A stretch of DNA of 52,807 bases from Bacteroidota bacterium (GTDB taxonomy: Bacteria; Bacteroidota; Bacteroidia; Bacteroidales; DTGW01), in assembly GCA_029550865.1 (NCBI GenBank), contig JAKPGM010000015.1, positions 1-52,807 of the forward strand, given 5' to 3'. Below the pieces are notes generated by a model. The model was not told where the DNA came from. It saw only the letters and a program-made list of their open reading frames with translations, and searched no databases. A program made the translations under genes and the position numbers. This document shows positions 10,369 through 19,491 of the stretch, piece after piece. The stretch's first letter is position 1. The number at the start of each line of letters is the position of its first letter.

Positions 10369-11019
10369 TTATTCATCCAGATCTATGATTTTGTTTTTAA
10401 TAGCCCACATAACCAGGCTTGCAGAGTTCTTGCAGCCTGTTTTATGAAGCAGATTGGTTCGATGGGTACGAATGGTAGCAGCGCTTACATGAAGTTTTTC
10501 AGCAATTTCTTCATTTGAATATCCAAGGGCAATCCATTTAAGTACTTCTTGTTCTCGGGGGGTGAGTAATGGGTGTTCCGAATGATTTGTAATGGCTACA
10601 TTCTGAATCAGCTTTACCAGCAATTCATTAGAAAAATAGTTGTTTCCTTCTGCAACGGTTTCAATCGCTTTCAACAATTCGCTAATCCCAGAGGATTTTA
10701 GAACAAAACCTTTGATTCCCTGCTGGATCATTTGATAATAATATTTTTCTTCCCCAAACATGGTAAGCGCTAAAACTTTCAGGTCGGGATTTTTCTCTCG
10801 TGCTAATGCGGTAGCTTCAATACCATCAATCTCGGGCATAGCAATATCCATTAGTATAACATCAGGGTCGTGATGTGTAAATTTTTCTAGAAAGTCTTTT
10901 CCGTTTATAGCCTCGCCAACTACTTCAATGCGGTTTGTAGTATTTAACAGCGTTTTTACCCCCTGACGGAACATGTCGTGGTCGTCAACTATGAAAACTT
11001 TGATTTTTTTATCGGTCAT
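10369..11019 (-). CDS. NarL/LuxR-family response regulator
   Basis: A 216-residue two-domain DNA-binding regulator. The receiver domain (about 5-125) has the acidic pair in FIVDDHD, the phospho-acceptor Asp58 in VILMDIAMP, the Thr switch in ALTMFG and the Lys in FVLKSSG. The C-terminal LuxR-type helix-turn-helix covers about 145-210 (LTPREQEVLKWIALGYSNEEIAEKLHVSAATIRTH, given here as two stretches joined). It lies 60 bp downstream of the sensor kinase at 11080 on the same strand, so the two form a kinase/regulator operon; HisKA_3 kinases normally pair with NarL-type regulators. Targets cannot be read from the sequence. Confidence 0.93.
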   Translation of the reverse strand: MTDKKIKVFIVDDHDMFRQGVKTLLNTTNRIEVVGEAINGKDFLEKFTHHDPDVILMDIAMPEIDGIEATALAREKNPDLKVLALTMFGEEKYYYQMIQQGIKGFVLKSSGISELLKAIETVAEGNNYFSNELLVKLIQNVAITNHSEHPLLTPREQEVLKWIALGYSNEEIAEKLHVSAATIRTHRTNLLHKTGCKNSASLVMWAIKNKIIDLDE

Positions 11020-11079
11020 GATCTGTAAATTTGTGGAATAATAAAGTTAATAAATTTATGAATAAGAAATGTTAAAAAT

Positions 11080-12513
11080 CTATTCATTGATGGGTAAAAA
11101 AATTTGCATTTCAAATCCTTCACCTGGTTGGGTAGTTATCGTGTACTGTCCTTTAAGGGCTTGTATTCTGTTGTGAATATTGAATAGTCCCATTCCTTTA
11201 CCTTCCTTCATGACTTGATTGTAATCAAAGCCTATTCCATTATCCTTGTATTTTAAACTGATGCTGTCTTTGTTGCCGAGTAAATCGATCTCTATATGAC
11301 TCGCCTGTGCATATTTTAGTGTATTATTGATAGCTTCTAAAAGAATGCGGTAAAGCGCTGTTTCCATGGCTACAGGCAAACGGGTGGGTAGTTGGGCATT
11401 AAAGTGGTAGGTAACCGCAAAAGCATTTTTTGTTTTTTCCAGAAAATCGTTGAGCGTTTGTACCAGACCAAAACGCTCAAGCAGATGAGAGCTCATCTGG
11501 TTGGCTAATTTTTTGGAAAGCCTGATAGTTTCATCGATGGTTTGCAGGGCATAGTTAATCATTTGTTGAGCATTGGGTGCCTGAGGATTTGCAATCCATT
11601 CGATGTACATTTTCAGGGTCGAAAGCAAAGGGCCTATTCCATCGTGTAATTCTCGTGCATAACGTCTTTGTTCATTTTCTTGTGTAGCAATAATGGCTTC
11701 AAGAATTTTCTGCTCTGTTTCGCGCCGTTCGGTAATATCTCTAATCACAGCCAGTATTGCTTTCTCACCTAAGAAGTCAATTAAATTGGGCTGTACTTCA
11801 AGATATCGACGTTTACGAGCAAGACAGGTAACCTCAAATTCAAAGCTACTTTTTGTAGGTGCTTCCTGAATCAGTTTTTCTAAAAAATGGGGATAATTCT
11901 TGTTAATTATCTGGGTACAGGTGTACAGGATTTTCTCTTCAGCATTGATGGAAAAAATTTTTCGAAAGGCTGGATTGGCTTCCAGTACTTCCCCATTTCG
12001 AATTACTACAATGCCGTCGCTACTCTGGTCAAAAATGGTAAATAGCTTAAGCTGTTGCTCTTTGATCTGATTAAAGGCTTGCTGGATAATACTATTGTTT
12101 CGTTGCAGTTCTTTTATCAGTCGTTTATTTTCAAGTCTTAAGTTGTATTCATTGATTGCATGACCAATAATTTCATGCATATGTTCGTACGAATATGGTT
12201 TTGTAATAAAATGAAATATTCCTCCTTGATTAATTGCCCTGATGGCTGAACTTTCATCGGCATAGGCGGTACATACAATTTTAATAATATCGGGAAAAGC
12301 CTGGTGAACTCGATTTAAGAAAACAAGTCCTTCCTCTTCGGGCATTCGTTGATCCGATACTACTACCTTGAAGGGATAGCGCGATAACGTTTCCCATGCC
12401 TTTATCGGTGAGGATTCAATAATTACTTCATAGCTATCGGAGAGATATTCGGCAAAGAGTCTTAGATTTACCTCATTATCATCTACATATAATATGTAAT
12501 CTTTATCGCTCAT
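11080..12513 (-). CDS. Receiver-PAS-histidine kinase (NarX-like)
   Basis: A 477-residue soluble signalling protein with no membrane segment or signal peptide. An N-terminal receiver domain (about 5-125) has LYVDDNE, phospho-acceptor Asp54 in VVVSDQRMP and a C-terminal FITKPYS. After a short coiled coil comes a PAS domain (about 155-275, with DGIVVIRNGEVLEANPAF). The HisKA_3 dimerisation helix carries His290 in ARELHDGIGPLLSTLK, and the HATPase domain has an N box (LLEAINNTLKYA), DNGIGFD and GKGMGLFNIHNR. With the receiver upstream of the kinase it can accept a phosphate from another kinase and then phosphorylate its neighbour at 10369. It is the first gene of a two-gene operon. Confidence 0.92.
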   Translation of the reverse strand: MSDKDYILYVDDNEVNLRLFAEYLSDSYEVIIESSPIKAWETLSRYPFKVVVSDQRMPEEEGLVFLNRVHQAFPDIIKIVCTAYADESSAIRAINQGGIFHFITKPYSYEHMHEIIGHAINEYNLRLENKRLIKELQRNNSIIQQAFNQIKEQQLKLFTIFDQSSDGIVVIRNGEVLEANPAFRKIFSINAEEKILYTCTQIINKNYPHFLEKLIQEAPTKSSFEFEVTCLARKRRYLEVQPNLIDFLGEKAILAVIRDITERRETEQKILEAIIATQENEQRRYARELHDGIGPLLSTLKMYIEWIANPQAPNAQQMINYALQTIDETIRLSKKLANQMSSHLLERFGLVQTLNDFLEKTKNAFAVTYHFNAQLPTRLPVAMETALYRILLEAINNTLKYAQASHIEIDLLGNKDSISLKYKDNGIGFDYNQVMKEGKGMGLFNIHNRIQALKGQYTITTQPGEGFEMQIFLPINE

Positions 12514-12701
12514 GGTGGTGTTGATTAAGTTACTACGAGTAGTACTTTTATGGGGATTTTATTCTGGTAGATTATAAAGGTAATAAAATTTTATCAAAAA
12601 GATTGAACGCCTTATTTCTGGTAAAGAAAAATGTTGCCTATAGGAACAAGTAAGAAGTAATGTTTTGGAAAGCGTATGGGCAATGTGTATAAAAAACAAA
12701 A

Positions 12702-12728
12702 TAACCCTCTTAAAGAGGGCTATTTTTT
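12702..12728. terminator. Terminator beyond the initiator tRNA
   Basis: An inverted repeat CCCTCT / AGAGGG with a TAA-type loop, flanked by A and T runs, lies directly downstream of the minus-strand tRNA. The T-tract on the minus strand is interrupted; on the plus strand it is TATTTTTT. Confidence 0.75.
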
Positions 12729-12729
12729 G

Positions 12730-12802
<73 letters not shown>

Positions 12803-12852
12803 GTGTTTTGCGCTGCAAAATTATAATTAGTTTTTAAATTTTGCAAATCTTT

Positions 12853-14118
12853 TTACTGGTATACGAGTGTACACAACCGCTGCGGATCAAAAATTTCATA
12901 TGCTACTTCCAATAAAGTATCGGCTGCAATTGCATCAAGTTTTTGTGCTACCTCTGCAAGGCTATCAAAATGATTGTAAACCAATATACTTTTTCCCAGG
13001 GCCAGCATAAGATTTTCGTTGTTTTCCACACTAATAGCTAACTGACCCATGAGTTGGCGCTTGGCCAAATGCAACCGAAAATCAGACAGTTTTTTGTTTC
13101 GAAGCTGGTTAAGTTCATGATGAATAACAGTAATACACTTGTCAAGTTTTTTTGCTTCGCAGCCGAAGTAAATGGAGAAAATACCAGTATCGGAATAGCT
13201 GACACAGGAAGATTCGATGTTATAGGCATAGGCCCGACGTTCACGAAGTTCAACATTGAGCCGTGAATTCATACCGGGTCCTCCAAGTAGATCATTAAGC
13301 AGTAACAGGGCTATTCGTCTTGGATGATCGAATCCATACGCCTGAGAACCTATGATGCAATGGGTTTGGTTTAGGTTTTTTGATATTGTTGTGTTAAAGG
13401 TCTGGTTCTGCTGAGGTATTTTTCTTGTAAGTTTTCTTTTCCTCTCAGGATATCTTTCAAAATATTTTTTTGCGAGCCTTTTCACCTTTTCGAAATCGTA
13501 ATTCCCTACAACGCTAATTACCATTTGATCGGTATGATAATTACGTTCAATGAAGTGTAGTAAATGGGGACGTTCAAGCTTTTGGAGTGTTTCGGGTGTG
13601 CCCAGAATGTTCCTTCCCAATGAACTATCTGAGAATAGGCGTTGGTCAAAATCCTCAAAAATTGCTTCCGCAGGATTATCCCTGAAAGAGTTAATTTCAT
13701 CGATAACGACCGACTTTTCCTTAGCTATTTCACGTTCGGGGAAGGTGGCATGAAAAATTATATCGGCTATAAGCTCCCATGCCCGTTCAAGATACTCGTT
13801 TAAAAAAGTGGCATGGATGCAGGTTTCTTCTTTAGTGGTATATGCATTGAGTTCCCCTCCAACATTTTCCATTCTACCAATTATATGGTGGGCTTTTCGT
13901 TTGGTTGTGCCCTTAAATAGTACGTGTTCGATTAAATGAGCCAGGCCATGTTCATGGGGCAACTCATCGCGCGAACCCGCATTGATGAAAAATGCTGTAT
14001 AAGCTATTGAAGAACGTGTGGGTGCAAAAACAACCCGGATGCCATTTGATAGGGTATATACTGTATAATTAAATTCACCAAAGGTAAATTCATCCCTTAT
14101 CCTGCTCATCCGGCTCAT
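12853..14118 (-). CDS. M16-family zinc metallopeptidase
   Basis: An insulinase/processing-peptidase-like protein of 421 residues, the usual length of the short M16B proteins. The inverted zinc motif HxxEH is present as HLIEH at residues 61-65, and the third ligand region is the later EINSFRDNPAE. The C-terminal half (GGPGMNSRLNVELRERRAYAY) carries the typical R/Y substrate-binding signature. There is no signal peptide, so it is predicted to be cytosolic. It overlaps the 3' end of the DUF5606 gene (stop at 14090), so the two are translationally linked. I chose ATG 14118; ATG 14109 is equally possible and an upstream TTG at 14151 is less likely. Confidence 0.9.
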   Translation of the reverse strand: MSRMSRIRDEFTFGEFNYTVYTLSNGIRVVFAPTRSSIAYTAFFINAGSRDELPHEHGLAHLIEHVLFKGTTKRKAHHIIGRMENVGGELNAYTTKEETCIHATFLNEYLERAWELIADIIFHATFPEREIAKEKSVVIDEINSFRDNPAEAIFEDFDQRLFSDSSLGRNILGTPETLQKLERPHLLHFIERNYHTDQMVISVVGNYDFEKVKRLAKKYFERYPERKRKLTRKIPQQNQTFNTTISKNLNQTHCIIGSQAYGFDHPRRIALLLLNDLLGGPGMNSRLNVELRERRAYAYNIESSCVSYSDTGIFSIYFGCEAKKLDKCITVIHHELNQLRNKKLSDFRLHLAKRQLMGQLAISVENNENLMLALGKSILVYNHFDSLAEVAQKLDAIAADTLLEVAYEIFDPQRLCTLVYQ

Positions 14119-14530
14119 CAGTAATCGATTCTGCTTTTTCGCTCTCTTCAAAATTATTTATACCATTTCGTTGTAAGATATTATACCAATTAATAATTTT
14201 TTTCATATCAGAAACATGGACTTTCTCTTTATCGTATTGTGGTACCACTTGTTCAAAATATGCTTTTAATTGCTTTTCATCGACTTTGCCCCCCATGGCA
14301 GGGCCACCTTGTTCTTTTTCAGAAATTTTCTTAAAAACTTCACGCAAGGGGATTTCTGAATCTTCGGTATAAATGGCAATATCGCCCAACGAAACTACTC
14401 GGTAATGAGTGTAGGCAATCATTCGTTTTTTGTCTTCAAGTCCTTCTACTATAATCCCATTTCGAGCTTGTGATACATACTTAAAAAGTCCACTATATCC
14501 CGAAATGCTAAGAATATCTTTTAATTCCAT
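14090..14530 (-). CDS. DUF5606 family protein
   Basis: A 146-residue protein beginning MELKDILSISGYSGLFKYVSQ, which I recognise as the Bacteroidota-restricted DUF5606 family. The N-terminal part (1-70) looks like a small beta-barrel with GIIVEGLEDKKRMIA; the C-terminal half is helical (KQLKAYFEQVVPQYDKEKVH) and ends in an acidic tail. The function is unknown. It is the first gene of a minus-strand pair with the M16 peptidase and is divergent from ttcA. An upstream in-frame ATG at 14677 would run into ttcA on the other strand and was rejected. A -7 element TAATTTTG lies about 25 bases upstream. Confidence 0.85.
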   Translation of the reverse strand: MELKDILSISGYSGLFKYVSQARNGIIVEGLEDKKRMIAYTHYRVVSLGDIAIYTEDSEIPLREVFKKISEKEQGGPAMGGKVDEKQLKAYFEQVVPQYDKEKVHVSDMKKIINWYNILQRNGINNFEESEKAESITDEPDEQDKG

Positions 14531-14555
14531 GACGATATAATTTTCAGACTGCGCA

Positions 14556-14574
14556 AAATTAAAATATTTTTGCT
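14556..14574. promoter_or_regulatory. Back-to-back -7 elements for DUF5606 and ttcA
   Basis: The minus strand reads TAATTTTG at about 14556-14563 and the plus strand reads TATTTTTG at about 14567-14574. Both fit TAnnTTTG and point away from each other, towards the DUF5606 gene and ttcA. Positions may be off by two bases. No clear -33 boxes. Confidence 0.4.
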
Positions 14575-14624
14575 GGATGATGGAATTTTTTGTGCTTCTT
14601 TGTGCTTTCTTTGGATTATAAATT

Positions 14625-15362
14625 ATGGACAAACGCAAAGCATTTAAACGTTTATGCCAGAAAGTGGGACAAACCATTTATAAGCAGAAATTATTGGCTC
14701 CCGGCGATAAAATATTAATTGGGATGTCGGGCGGTAAAGATTCTTTTTTATTGTTGGAACTATTGGATGAACGTCGAAAGCATTTAACTTTCCCGATAGA
14801 ACTGATAGCTATACATGTAAAAATTAAGGAATTAGGTTATTCGGCAGATGAGGAAGCATTAAAAAGATTTTGTAGTCAGTATAAAGTGCCTTTTTATTTT
14901 GTAGAGGATAGTATAGGGAGCGACCTTTCCACTTCGGGTAAGGCTCCATGTTTTGTTTGCTCGTGGCATCGAAGAAAAAATATTTTTCAGTTTGCTCAAT
15001 CGATGGGATGCAATAAGGTAGCCCTGGGACATCATAGAGATGATGCGCTACAAACGTTTTTATTAAACCTCATTTATCATGGCTCAATCAGTTCGCTTCC
15101 CTATCAACTATCGATGTTTGATGGGCAAATTACGCTTATTCGTCCTTTGCTCGATCTTTCCGAAAAAGAGATTCTGGCATACACACGATTAGCCAACTAT
15201 CCTGAGGAAATTAAAGAATGTGCCTATAAAAACAACAATAAAAGAGAACAAATAAAAATACTTTTGCAAAATATTCGTAAGTTACATCCCCTGGCCGAAA
15301 AAAATATGTTTCGTTCCATGCACAACATTTTCGAAGAGTATTTACCGGGAAAAACAAAATAA
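14625..15362 (+). CDS. ttcA: TtcA-type tRNA 2-thiolation ATPase
   Basis: A 245-residue PP-loop ATPase. SGGKDS at residues 35-40 binds ATP. Cys109 and Cys112 (PCFVC) plus Cys199 (KECAYK) match the three cysteines that hold the [4Fe-4S] cluster in TtcA, which adds sulfur to cytidine 32 of some tRNAs. GHHRDDALQTFLLNL is the second conserved block of the TtcA/TilS/Ncs6 superfamily. The lack of a long C-terminal domain argues against TilS. It is divergent from DUF5606 and is followed by the TonB cluster on the same strand. The exact substrate is inferred from the family. Confidence 0.85.
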   Translation: MDKRKAFKRLCQKVGQTIYKQKLLAPGDKILIGMSGGKDSFLLLELLDERRKHLTFPIELIAIHVKIKELGYSADEEALKRFCSQYKVPFYFVEDSIGSDLSTSGKAPCFVCSWHRRKNIFQFAQSMGCNKVALGHHRDDALQTFLLNLIYHGSISSLPYQLSMFDGQITLIRPLLDLSEKEILAYTRLANYPEEIKECAYKNNNKREQIKILLQNIRKLHPLAEKNMFRSMHNIFEEYLPGKTK

Positions 15363-15411
15363 TGTTTATTTGATTACTTTTGTCCGTTGTTTAATCATTT
15401 ATTTGACTATC

Positions 15412-15639
15412 ATGAAATTTTCTAATCATTTTGCGTGGATTTATTACATTTTTGGCTTAATTATTGCACTGACAATATCGGTTTTTGGGTTTATTTTGGT
15501 TTTTTCAGCATCATTTTCGTATGTGCCTGAAAATTTTCGAACGATAGTGGGCATATTCCTCATCGTTTATGGAATTTTTAGGGTATTAAATACTCTTTTG
15601 AAACTAAAAAATGATAACGAAAATGAAGACAATAATTAA
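15412..15639 (+). CDS. Small two-TM membrane protein
   Basis: A 75-residue protein starting MKFSNHFAWIYYIF, with two hydrophobic segments (about 8-32 and 42-62) and a charged C-terminal tail (KLKNDNENEDNN). The ATG at 15412 is preferred over an upstream TTG at 15370. Its 3' end overlaps the next gene by 29 bases, so it is co-translated with the PstS-like lipoprotein and probably belongs to the TonB cluster. I do not recognise a named family; small proteins of this layout commonly precede the ExbB/TonB cluster in Bacteroidota, which suggests an accessory role. Confidence 0.75.
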   Translation: MKFSNHFAWIYYIFGLIIALTISVFGFILVFSASFSYVPENFRTIVGIFLIVYGIFRVLNTLLKLKNDNENEDNN

Positions 15640-16564
15640 ACTATTTCTTTTAGTACTTGTAGTTACCACTGCATGTACGTATAATCCACGTGCAGGTCTT
15701 GAAGAAGAAACCTCGACACGTGGGAAAATTCGTATAGGAGTAGATGAGAGCTATACCCTGTTGGCCGATGCTGAACTTGCTGTTTTTCAGTCGATGTACG
15801 AAAATGCCCATATTACTCCCCTATACAAGCCTGAAATAGATGTGATAAATGATTTTTTGAATGATTCAGTCAGGTTGATCATTCTCTCGCGCAAGCTGAC
15901 AGATGAGGAGAATGCATACTTTGAAAGTAGAAAGATTTTCCCCAAAACCGTTACTATTGCTTATGATGCTGTTGCATTTATTCTAAATAAAAATAATAAA
16001 GATTCCTTATTGCGTTATACCGATATTAAAGGAATTTTTGAGGGAACAGTAAGTAACTGGCGACAAATAAATCCTGCACGTAATGCTCCCATAAAAGTTG
16101 TATTCGATAATAACAAGTCATCAACCGTTCGATATATTGTAGAGAAATTTAAACTCAATAACAAATTACCCTCTTACTGTTATGCGGTGGAGAAGAATGA
16201 AGAGGTAATAAATTATGTTGAGAAACATACCAACGCAATTGGGGTTATTGGTGTAACATGGATAAGCGATCGAGACGACAGTGTTGCCAAAGGTTTTCTT
16301 AAACGCATAAGAGTGGCTGCTATTTCTTCGCAGGATAATCCCGATGGAAATGATTTTTATCGTCCCTATCAAGGTTTTATAGCCGATAAATCCTATCCTT
16401 TCATTCGTGAGGTTTATATAATTAATCGTGAGAGTTTTACAGGACTTGGTACAGGATTTACGCAATGGGTAGCATCCGACCAGGGGCAGCGTATTGTTTT
16501 AAAGATGGGACTTGTACCTGCTACTATGCCTATCAGGTTAATTAAAACAAAAAAAAGTTTCTAA
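15611..16564 (+). CDS. PstS-like substrate-binding lipoprotein
   Basis: A 317-residue lipoprotein with lipobox VTTAC (Cys22 from this start; ATG 15623 is an alternative). The body matches the PstS-like type of periplasmic phosphate-binding fold: RIILSRKLTDEE and KTVTIAYDAVAFILNKNN, then YTDIKGIFEGTVSNWRQI, the SSTVRYIVEKF segment where PstS binds phosphate through Ser/Thr/Arg, and a C-terminal GQRIVLKMGLVPA. No pst permease or ATPase is nearby. Instead it sits in the TonB/ExbB/ExbD cluster, an arrangement seen in other Bacteroidota, so it may deliver or sense a ligand for the envelope motor rather than feed an ABC transporter. The role is inferred. Confidence 0.82.
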   Translation: MITKMKTIIKLFLLVLVVTTACTYNPRAGLEEETSTRGKIRIGVDESYTLLADAELAVFQSMYENAHITPLYKPEIDVINDFLNDSVRLIILSRKLTDEENAYFESRKIFPKTVTIAYDAVAFILNKNNKDSLLRYTDIKGIFEGTVSNWRQINPARNAPIKVVFDNNKSSTVRYIVEKFKLNNKLPSYCYAVEKNEEVINYVEKHTNAIGVIGVTWISDRDDSVAKGFLKRIRVAAISSQDNPDGNDFYRPYQGFIADKSYPFIREVYIINRESFTGLGTGFTQWVASDQGQRIVLKMGLVPATMPIRLIKTKKSF

Positions 16565-16567
16565 TTT

Positions 16568-16597
16568 TTTGACCAAAAAAGAATTTGTGTAACTTTG
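16568..16597 (+). promoter_or_regulatory. Promoter for the TPR-ExbB-ExbD-TonB run
   Basis: TTTG at 16568-16571 and TAACTTTG at 16590-16597 are separated by 18 bases, an almost ideal match to the Bacteroidota TTTG-N19-TAnnTTTG promoter. It lies just after the PstS-like gene and 46 bases before the TPR gene start, so the downstream part of the cluster has its own promoter. Confidence 0.75.
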
Positions 16598-16643
16598 GCA
16601 ACTTAAATTTTGCAATTTGTTGATTGATAAATAGTTTAAACAG

Positions 16644-18524
16644 ATGCCTATGAAAATGAAGACTTTCACTACGCGCACGATGGGAGCATTGCTGTTGAGT
16701 ATCCTGACATTTGGTGCGATACAATCACAGACACTTGAAGATGCCCTTAAGTTGATGAAAAATGAAAGACTTGAGGATGCATATAATACACTTCGTGAGG
16801 TAATAAAGAAGGAACCCAACAATGCTGATGCATATTATTATTTAGGGGAAATTGTCTTAAAAAGTTATCTGAATGACCCCTATTCTAATACTTTGGAGGA
16901 AGCGGTAAAGGAAGCAAGGGAAAGTTTTCAGAAAGGTCTTCAAGTAGACAGTACCCGAATGTTAAATAACATTGGGATGGGGATGGTAGCATTAATGTCG
17001 AAAAATGATACGGTTACTGCTGATTCCTATTTTGCAAAGGTTGAGAAAGTAATACCTAGTAAATATAAAAAATTTACGGATAATGATTTTATCTTACTTA
17101 TAAAATTAGGCCAGGCTCAATTATATTCACCTAAACCGCGCTATCAAAAGGCCTTAGCCTATCTTGAACGAGCAAAAGCAGCCAGTGTCGATTTAGGTAC
17201 TCGTACCAAAAAATTATCGAATGAGAAACCAGATGTATACATTGCTTTGGGCGATTTGTATCTTGAAATGAACGATGCTTCCTCTGCTGTTGCAAATTAC
17301 AACAAAGCTACCTTTATAAATCCCGATCTGGCAGAACCCATTGTAAAAATTGGTAGGTTGTACATGCGTTCACGTAATTTACAGGCAGCACGCAATAATT
17401 TTGACCAGGCAAAAGAAATTGACTCCACATATGCTCCACTCTATCGTGCATACGGTGAATTATATCTAATGAGTGCTGGAACAGCCCAATTTGCTAAGGT
17501 AAATTTCAAAAAGTTTTTGGAACTTTCGGGAAATAATGTACCAGCAAAGATTCAGTATGTGAATTCCTTATTCAAGTCGAAGGATTATAAGGAATGCCTT
17601 GAGAATATTGAAGAAATCCTTGCTTACGATAAATCGCGCAATTATCTTAATCGAGTTGCAGCCTATTCGGCTTACGAAATGCGTCCACCCGATTATGAAA
17701 AGGCGTTGTATTACATTGAGCAGTTTTTTAAAAATACCACACCTGAAAAGATTATTACCAAGGACTATGCTTATTATGGTCGTATATTGCTAAAATTGAA
17801 AGATAAAGATACAAGCTATGTAAGTAAAGCATTCAACAATCTGCTTAAGGCCTATAGCATGGATTCAACCGATGTTGAACTCATAACCGATATAGCCTAT
17901 AATGCATACTACAACAAGCTTTTTCCTTTAGCAATACAGATGCTTCAGAAGAAAATAGATATGGGTCAGGGGCAATCTTCTGATTATATGCTAATGGGAA
18001 AGGCTTATTATCAGCTTGCTCAGGCTTCTGCCGATACATCCATCCAAAATACCAATTACCGTGCCGCACAAGGAGTGTTTAAACAGCTTGCTCAGCTTGA
18101 ACCTGACAATGTGCAGGCTTATCTATGGATTGCTAATACCAGCTATAGTCTTGACCCTGATGGTAAGCTCGGTTTAGCTTTGCCGCAGTATGAGAAGGTT
18201 ATTGAGGTTGGAATGAAAGATACTGTTAAGAATGCAGCTGAATTGTATGAAGCATACCGCTTTATGGGATCATATTATTTCTATAATGCTAAACCTGATT
18301 ATAACAAAGCTGAGGAATATTTTACCAAAATCATTTATCTCGATCCTAAGAAAGATCAATGGAAGATAATGGGTTATTCCTCTTTAGCCGTTTTATACAC
18401 CAAGAAGAAGGATTATCCCAAGGCTTTAGAGATGTATAATAAGATCTTGGCCTTAGATCCCACGAATGCCGATGTGAAAAAAACAATCGAAGCATTGAAA
18501 AAATCCATGAGAAACCAGCAATGA
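16644..18524 (+). CDS. Exported TPR-repeat protein of the TonB cluster
   Basis: A 626-residue protein with a signal peptide (about 1-29, ending GAIQSQ) and tetratricopeptide repeats along its length, e.g. AYNTLREVIKKEPNNADAYY near 45-65, AVANYNKATFINPDLAEPIV near 215, YDKSRNYLNRVAAYSAYEM, and KALEMYNKILALDPTNADV at the end. ATGs at 16644, 16650 and 16656 are all possible starts. The protein should be periplasmic and act as a protein-binding scaffold. It directly precedes exbB and shares the promoter at 16568. TPR proteins recur at this place in Bacteroidota TonB clusters, but their partner is not known to me. Confidence 0.87.
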   Translation: MPMKMKTFTTRTMGALLLSILTFGAIQSQTLEDALKLMKNERLEDAYNTLREVIKKEPNNADAYYYLGEIVLKSYLNDPYSNTLEEAVKEARESFQKGLQVDSTRMLNNIGMGMVALMSKNDTVTADSYFAKVEKVIPSKYKKFTDNDFILLIKLGQAQLYSPKPRYQKALAYLERAKAASVDLGTRTKKLSNEKPDVYIALGDLYLEMNDASSAVANYNKATFINPDLAEPIVKIGRLYMRSRNLQAARNNFDQAKEIDSTYAPLYRAYGELYLMSAGTAQFAKVNFKKFLELSGNNVPAKIQYVNSLFKSKDYKECLENIEEILAYDKSRNYLNRVAAYSAYEMRPPDYEKALYYIEQFFKNTTPEKIITKDYAYYGRILLKLKDKDTSYVSKAFNNLLKAYSMDSTDVELITDIAYNAYYNKLFPLAIQMLQKKIDMGQGQSSDYMLMGKAYYQLAQASADTSIQNTNYRAAQGVFKQLAQLEPDNVQAYLWIANTSYSLDPDGKLGLALPQYEKVIEVGMKDTVKNAAELYEAYRFMGSYYFYNAKPDYNKAEEYFTKIIYLDPKKDQWKIMGYSSLAVLYTKKKDYPKALEMYNKILALDPTNADVKKTIEALKKSMRNQQ

Positions 18525-18619
18525 AATTACATTTGCAAAATAAAGGGGAAAATATTTTATTTGTGCGCAATATTTAAAAGTAAAAGATAATTTATTAAAA
18601 ACTTAAAAAAACATTTTAT

Positions 18620-19420
18620 ATGAAGGCTTTAAAAGAAATTTTCAGCTCTGTGTTCAATACACTGGTAATTTTGGCTTGTTTTGGGATAAGCCTTTACATT
18701 TACTTGAAGATCATGGGTAATCCCATCAACTTTATGGAAAATAACCCCAAGGGACACCCACTTCCTGGAAATTATCTTGGGATTATGTACAAAGGGGGGC
18801 CTATTGTGCCGGTGTTGTTAACAATAGTATTAACTCTTTTGACATTCGTAGTAGAACGTTTTATTTCGCTTAGCCGTGCCAGTGGTAGGGGGAGTGTTGT
18901 GAAATTTGTTCGAAATATTCAAGAGTTGTTGAAGGAAGATAAGATTGAAGAAGCTCGTGCTTTGTGTGACAAACAGAAAGGTTCTATCGCAAACGTTATC
19001 AAGAGTGGTTTAACCCGTTATCGTGAGCTTCAGAATGATCCAACGCTAGCAAAAGATCAAAAAATCATTGCTTTACAAAAAGATCTGGAAGAAGCTACAG
19101 CATTGGAACTGCCGGGACTATCTAAGAATATGGTAATTCTATCGACGGTTGCATCTATCTCCGTGCTCGTTGGTCTTATCGGTACGGTTCTTGGTATGAT
19201 ACGTGCATTTGCGGCTTTGGCTAATCAGGGTGCTCCTGATGCTTTACAGCTTGCTACTGGTATTTCTGAAGCACTTGTTAATACGGCATTCGGTATTACA
19301 GGTTCTACGATTGCAATTCTTATGTACAACTACTTTTCCTCGAGGGTAGATGCTATGACCTATCGCATTGATGAATCGAATTATAGTATTGTCCAGACAT
19401 TTGCAGCTAGTTTGAAGTAA
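18620..19420 (+). CDS. exbB: ExbB/TolQ-family proton channel
   Basis: A 266-residue inner-membrane protein of the MotA/TolQ/ExbB family. It has an N-terminal membrane segment (about 12-30), a second near 60-78 (IVPVLLTIVLTLLTF), a cytoplasmic helical part, and the conserved block PGLSKNMVILSTVASISVLVGLIGTVLGMI (residues about 165-195, written as two adjoining motifs) followed by GISEALVNTAFGI. ExbB forms the pentameric channel that, with ExbD, converts the proton gradient into movement of TonB. It is followed by two ExbD genes and TonB in the same direction. Confidence 0.93.
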   Translation: MKALKEIFSSVFNTLVILACFGISLYIYLKIMGNPINFMENNPKGHPLPGNYLGIMYKGGPIVPVLLTIVLTLLTFVVERFISLSRASGRGSVVKFVRNIQELLKEDKIEEARALCDKQKGSIANVIKSGLTRYRELQNDPTLAKDQKIIALQKDLEEATALELPGLSKNMVILSTVASISVLVGLIGTVLGMIRAFAALANQGAPDALQLATGISEALVNTAFGITGSTIAILMYNYFSSRVDAMTYRIDESNYSIVQTFAASLK

Positions 19421-19491
19421 AGCGTGAATTGCGCATGTGTATTGGCGTATAATTAAGATTCATCAATTGTATAACGCTTAAAAATAACAAT

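Noticed and set aside
14531..14677. Longer N-terminus for the DUF5606 protein
   Set aside because: It would overlap the start of ttcA on the other strand, and the family begins at MELKDIL.
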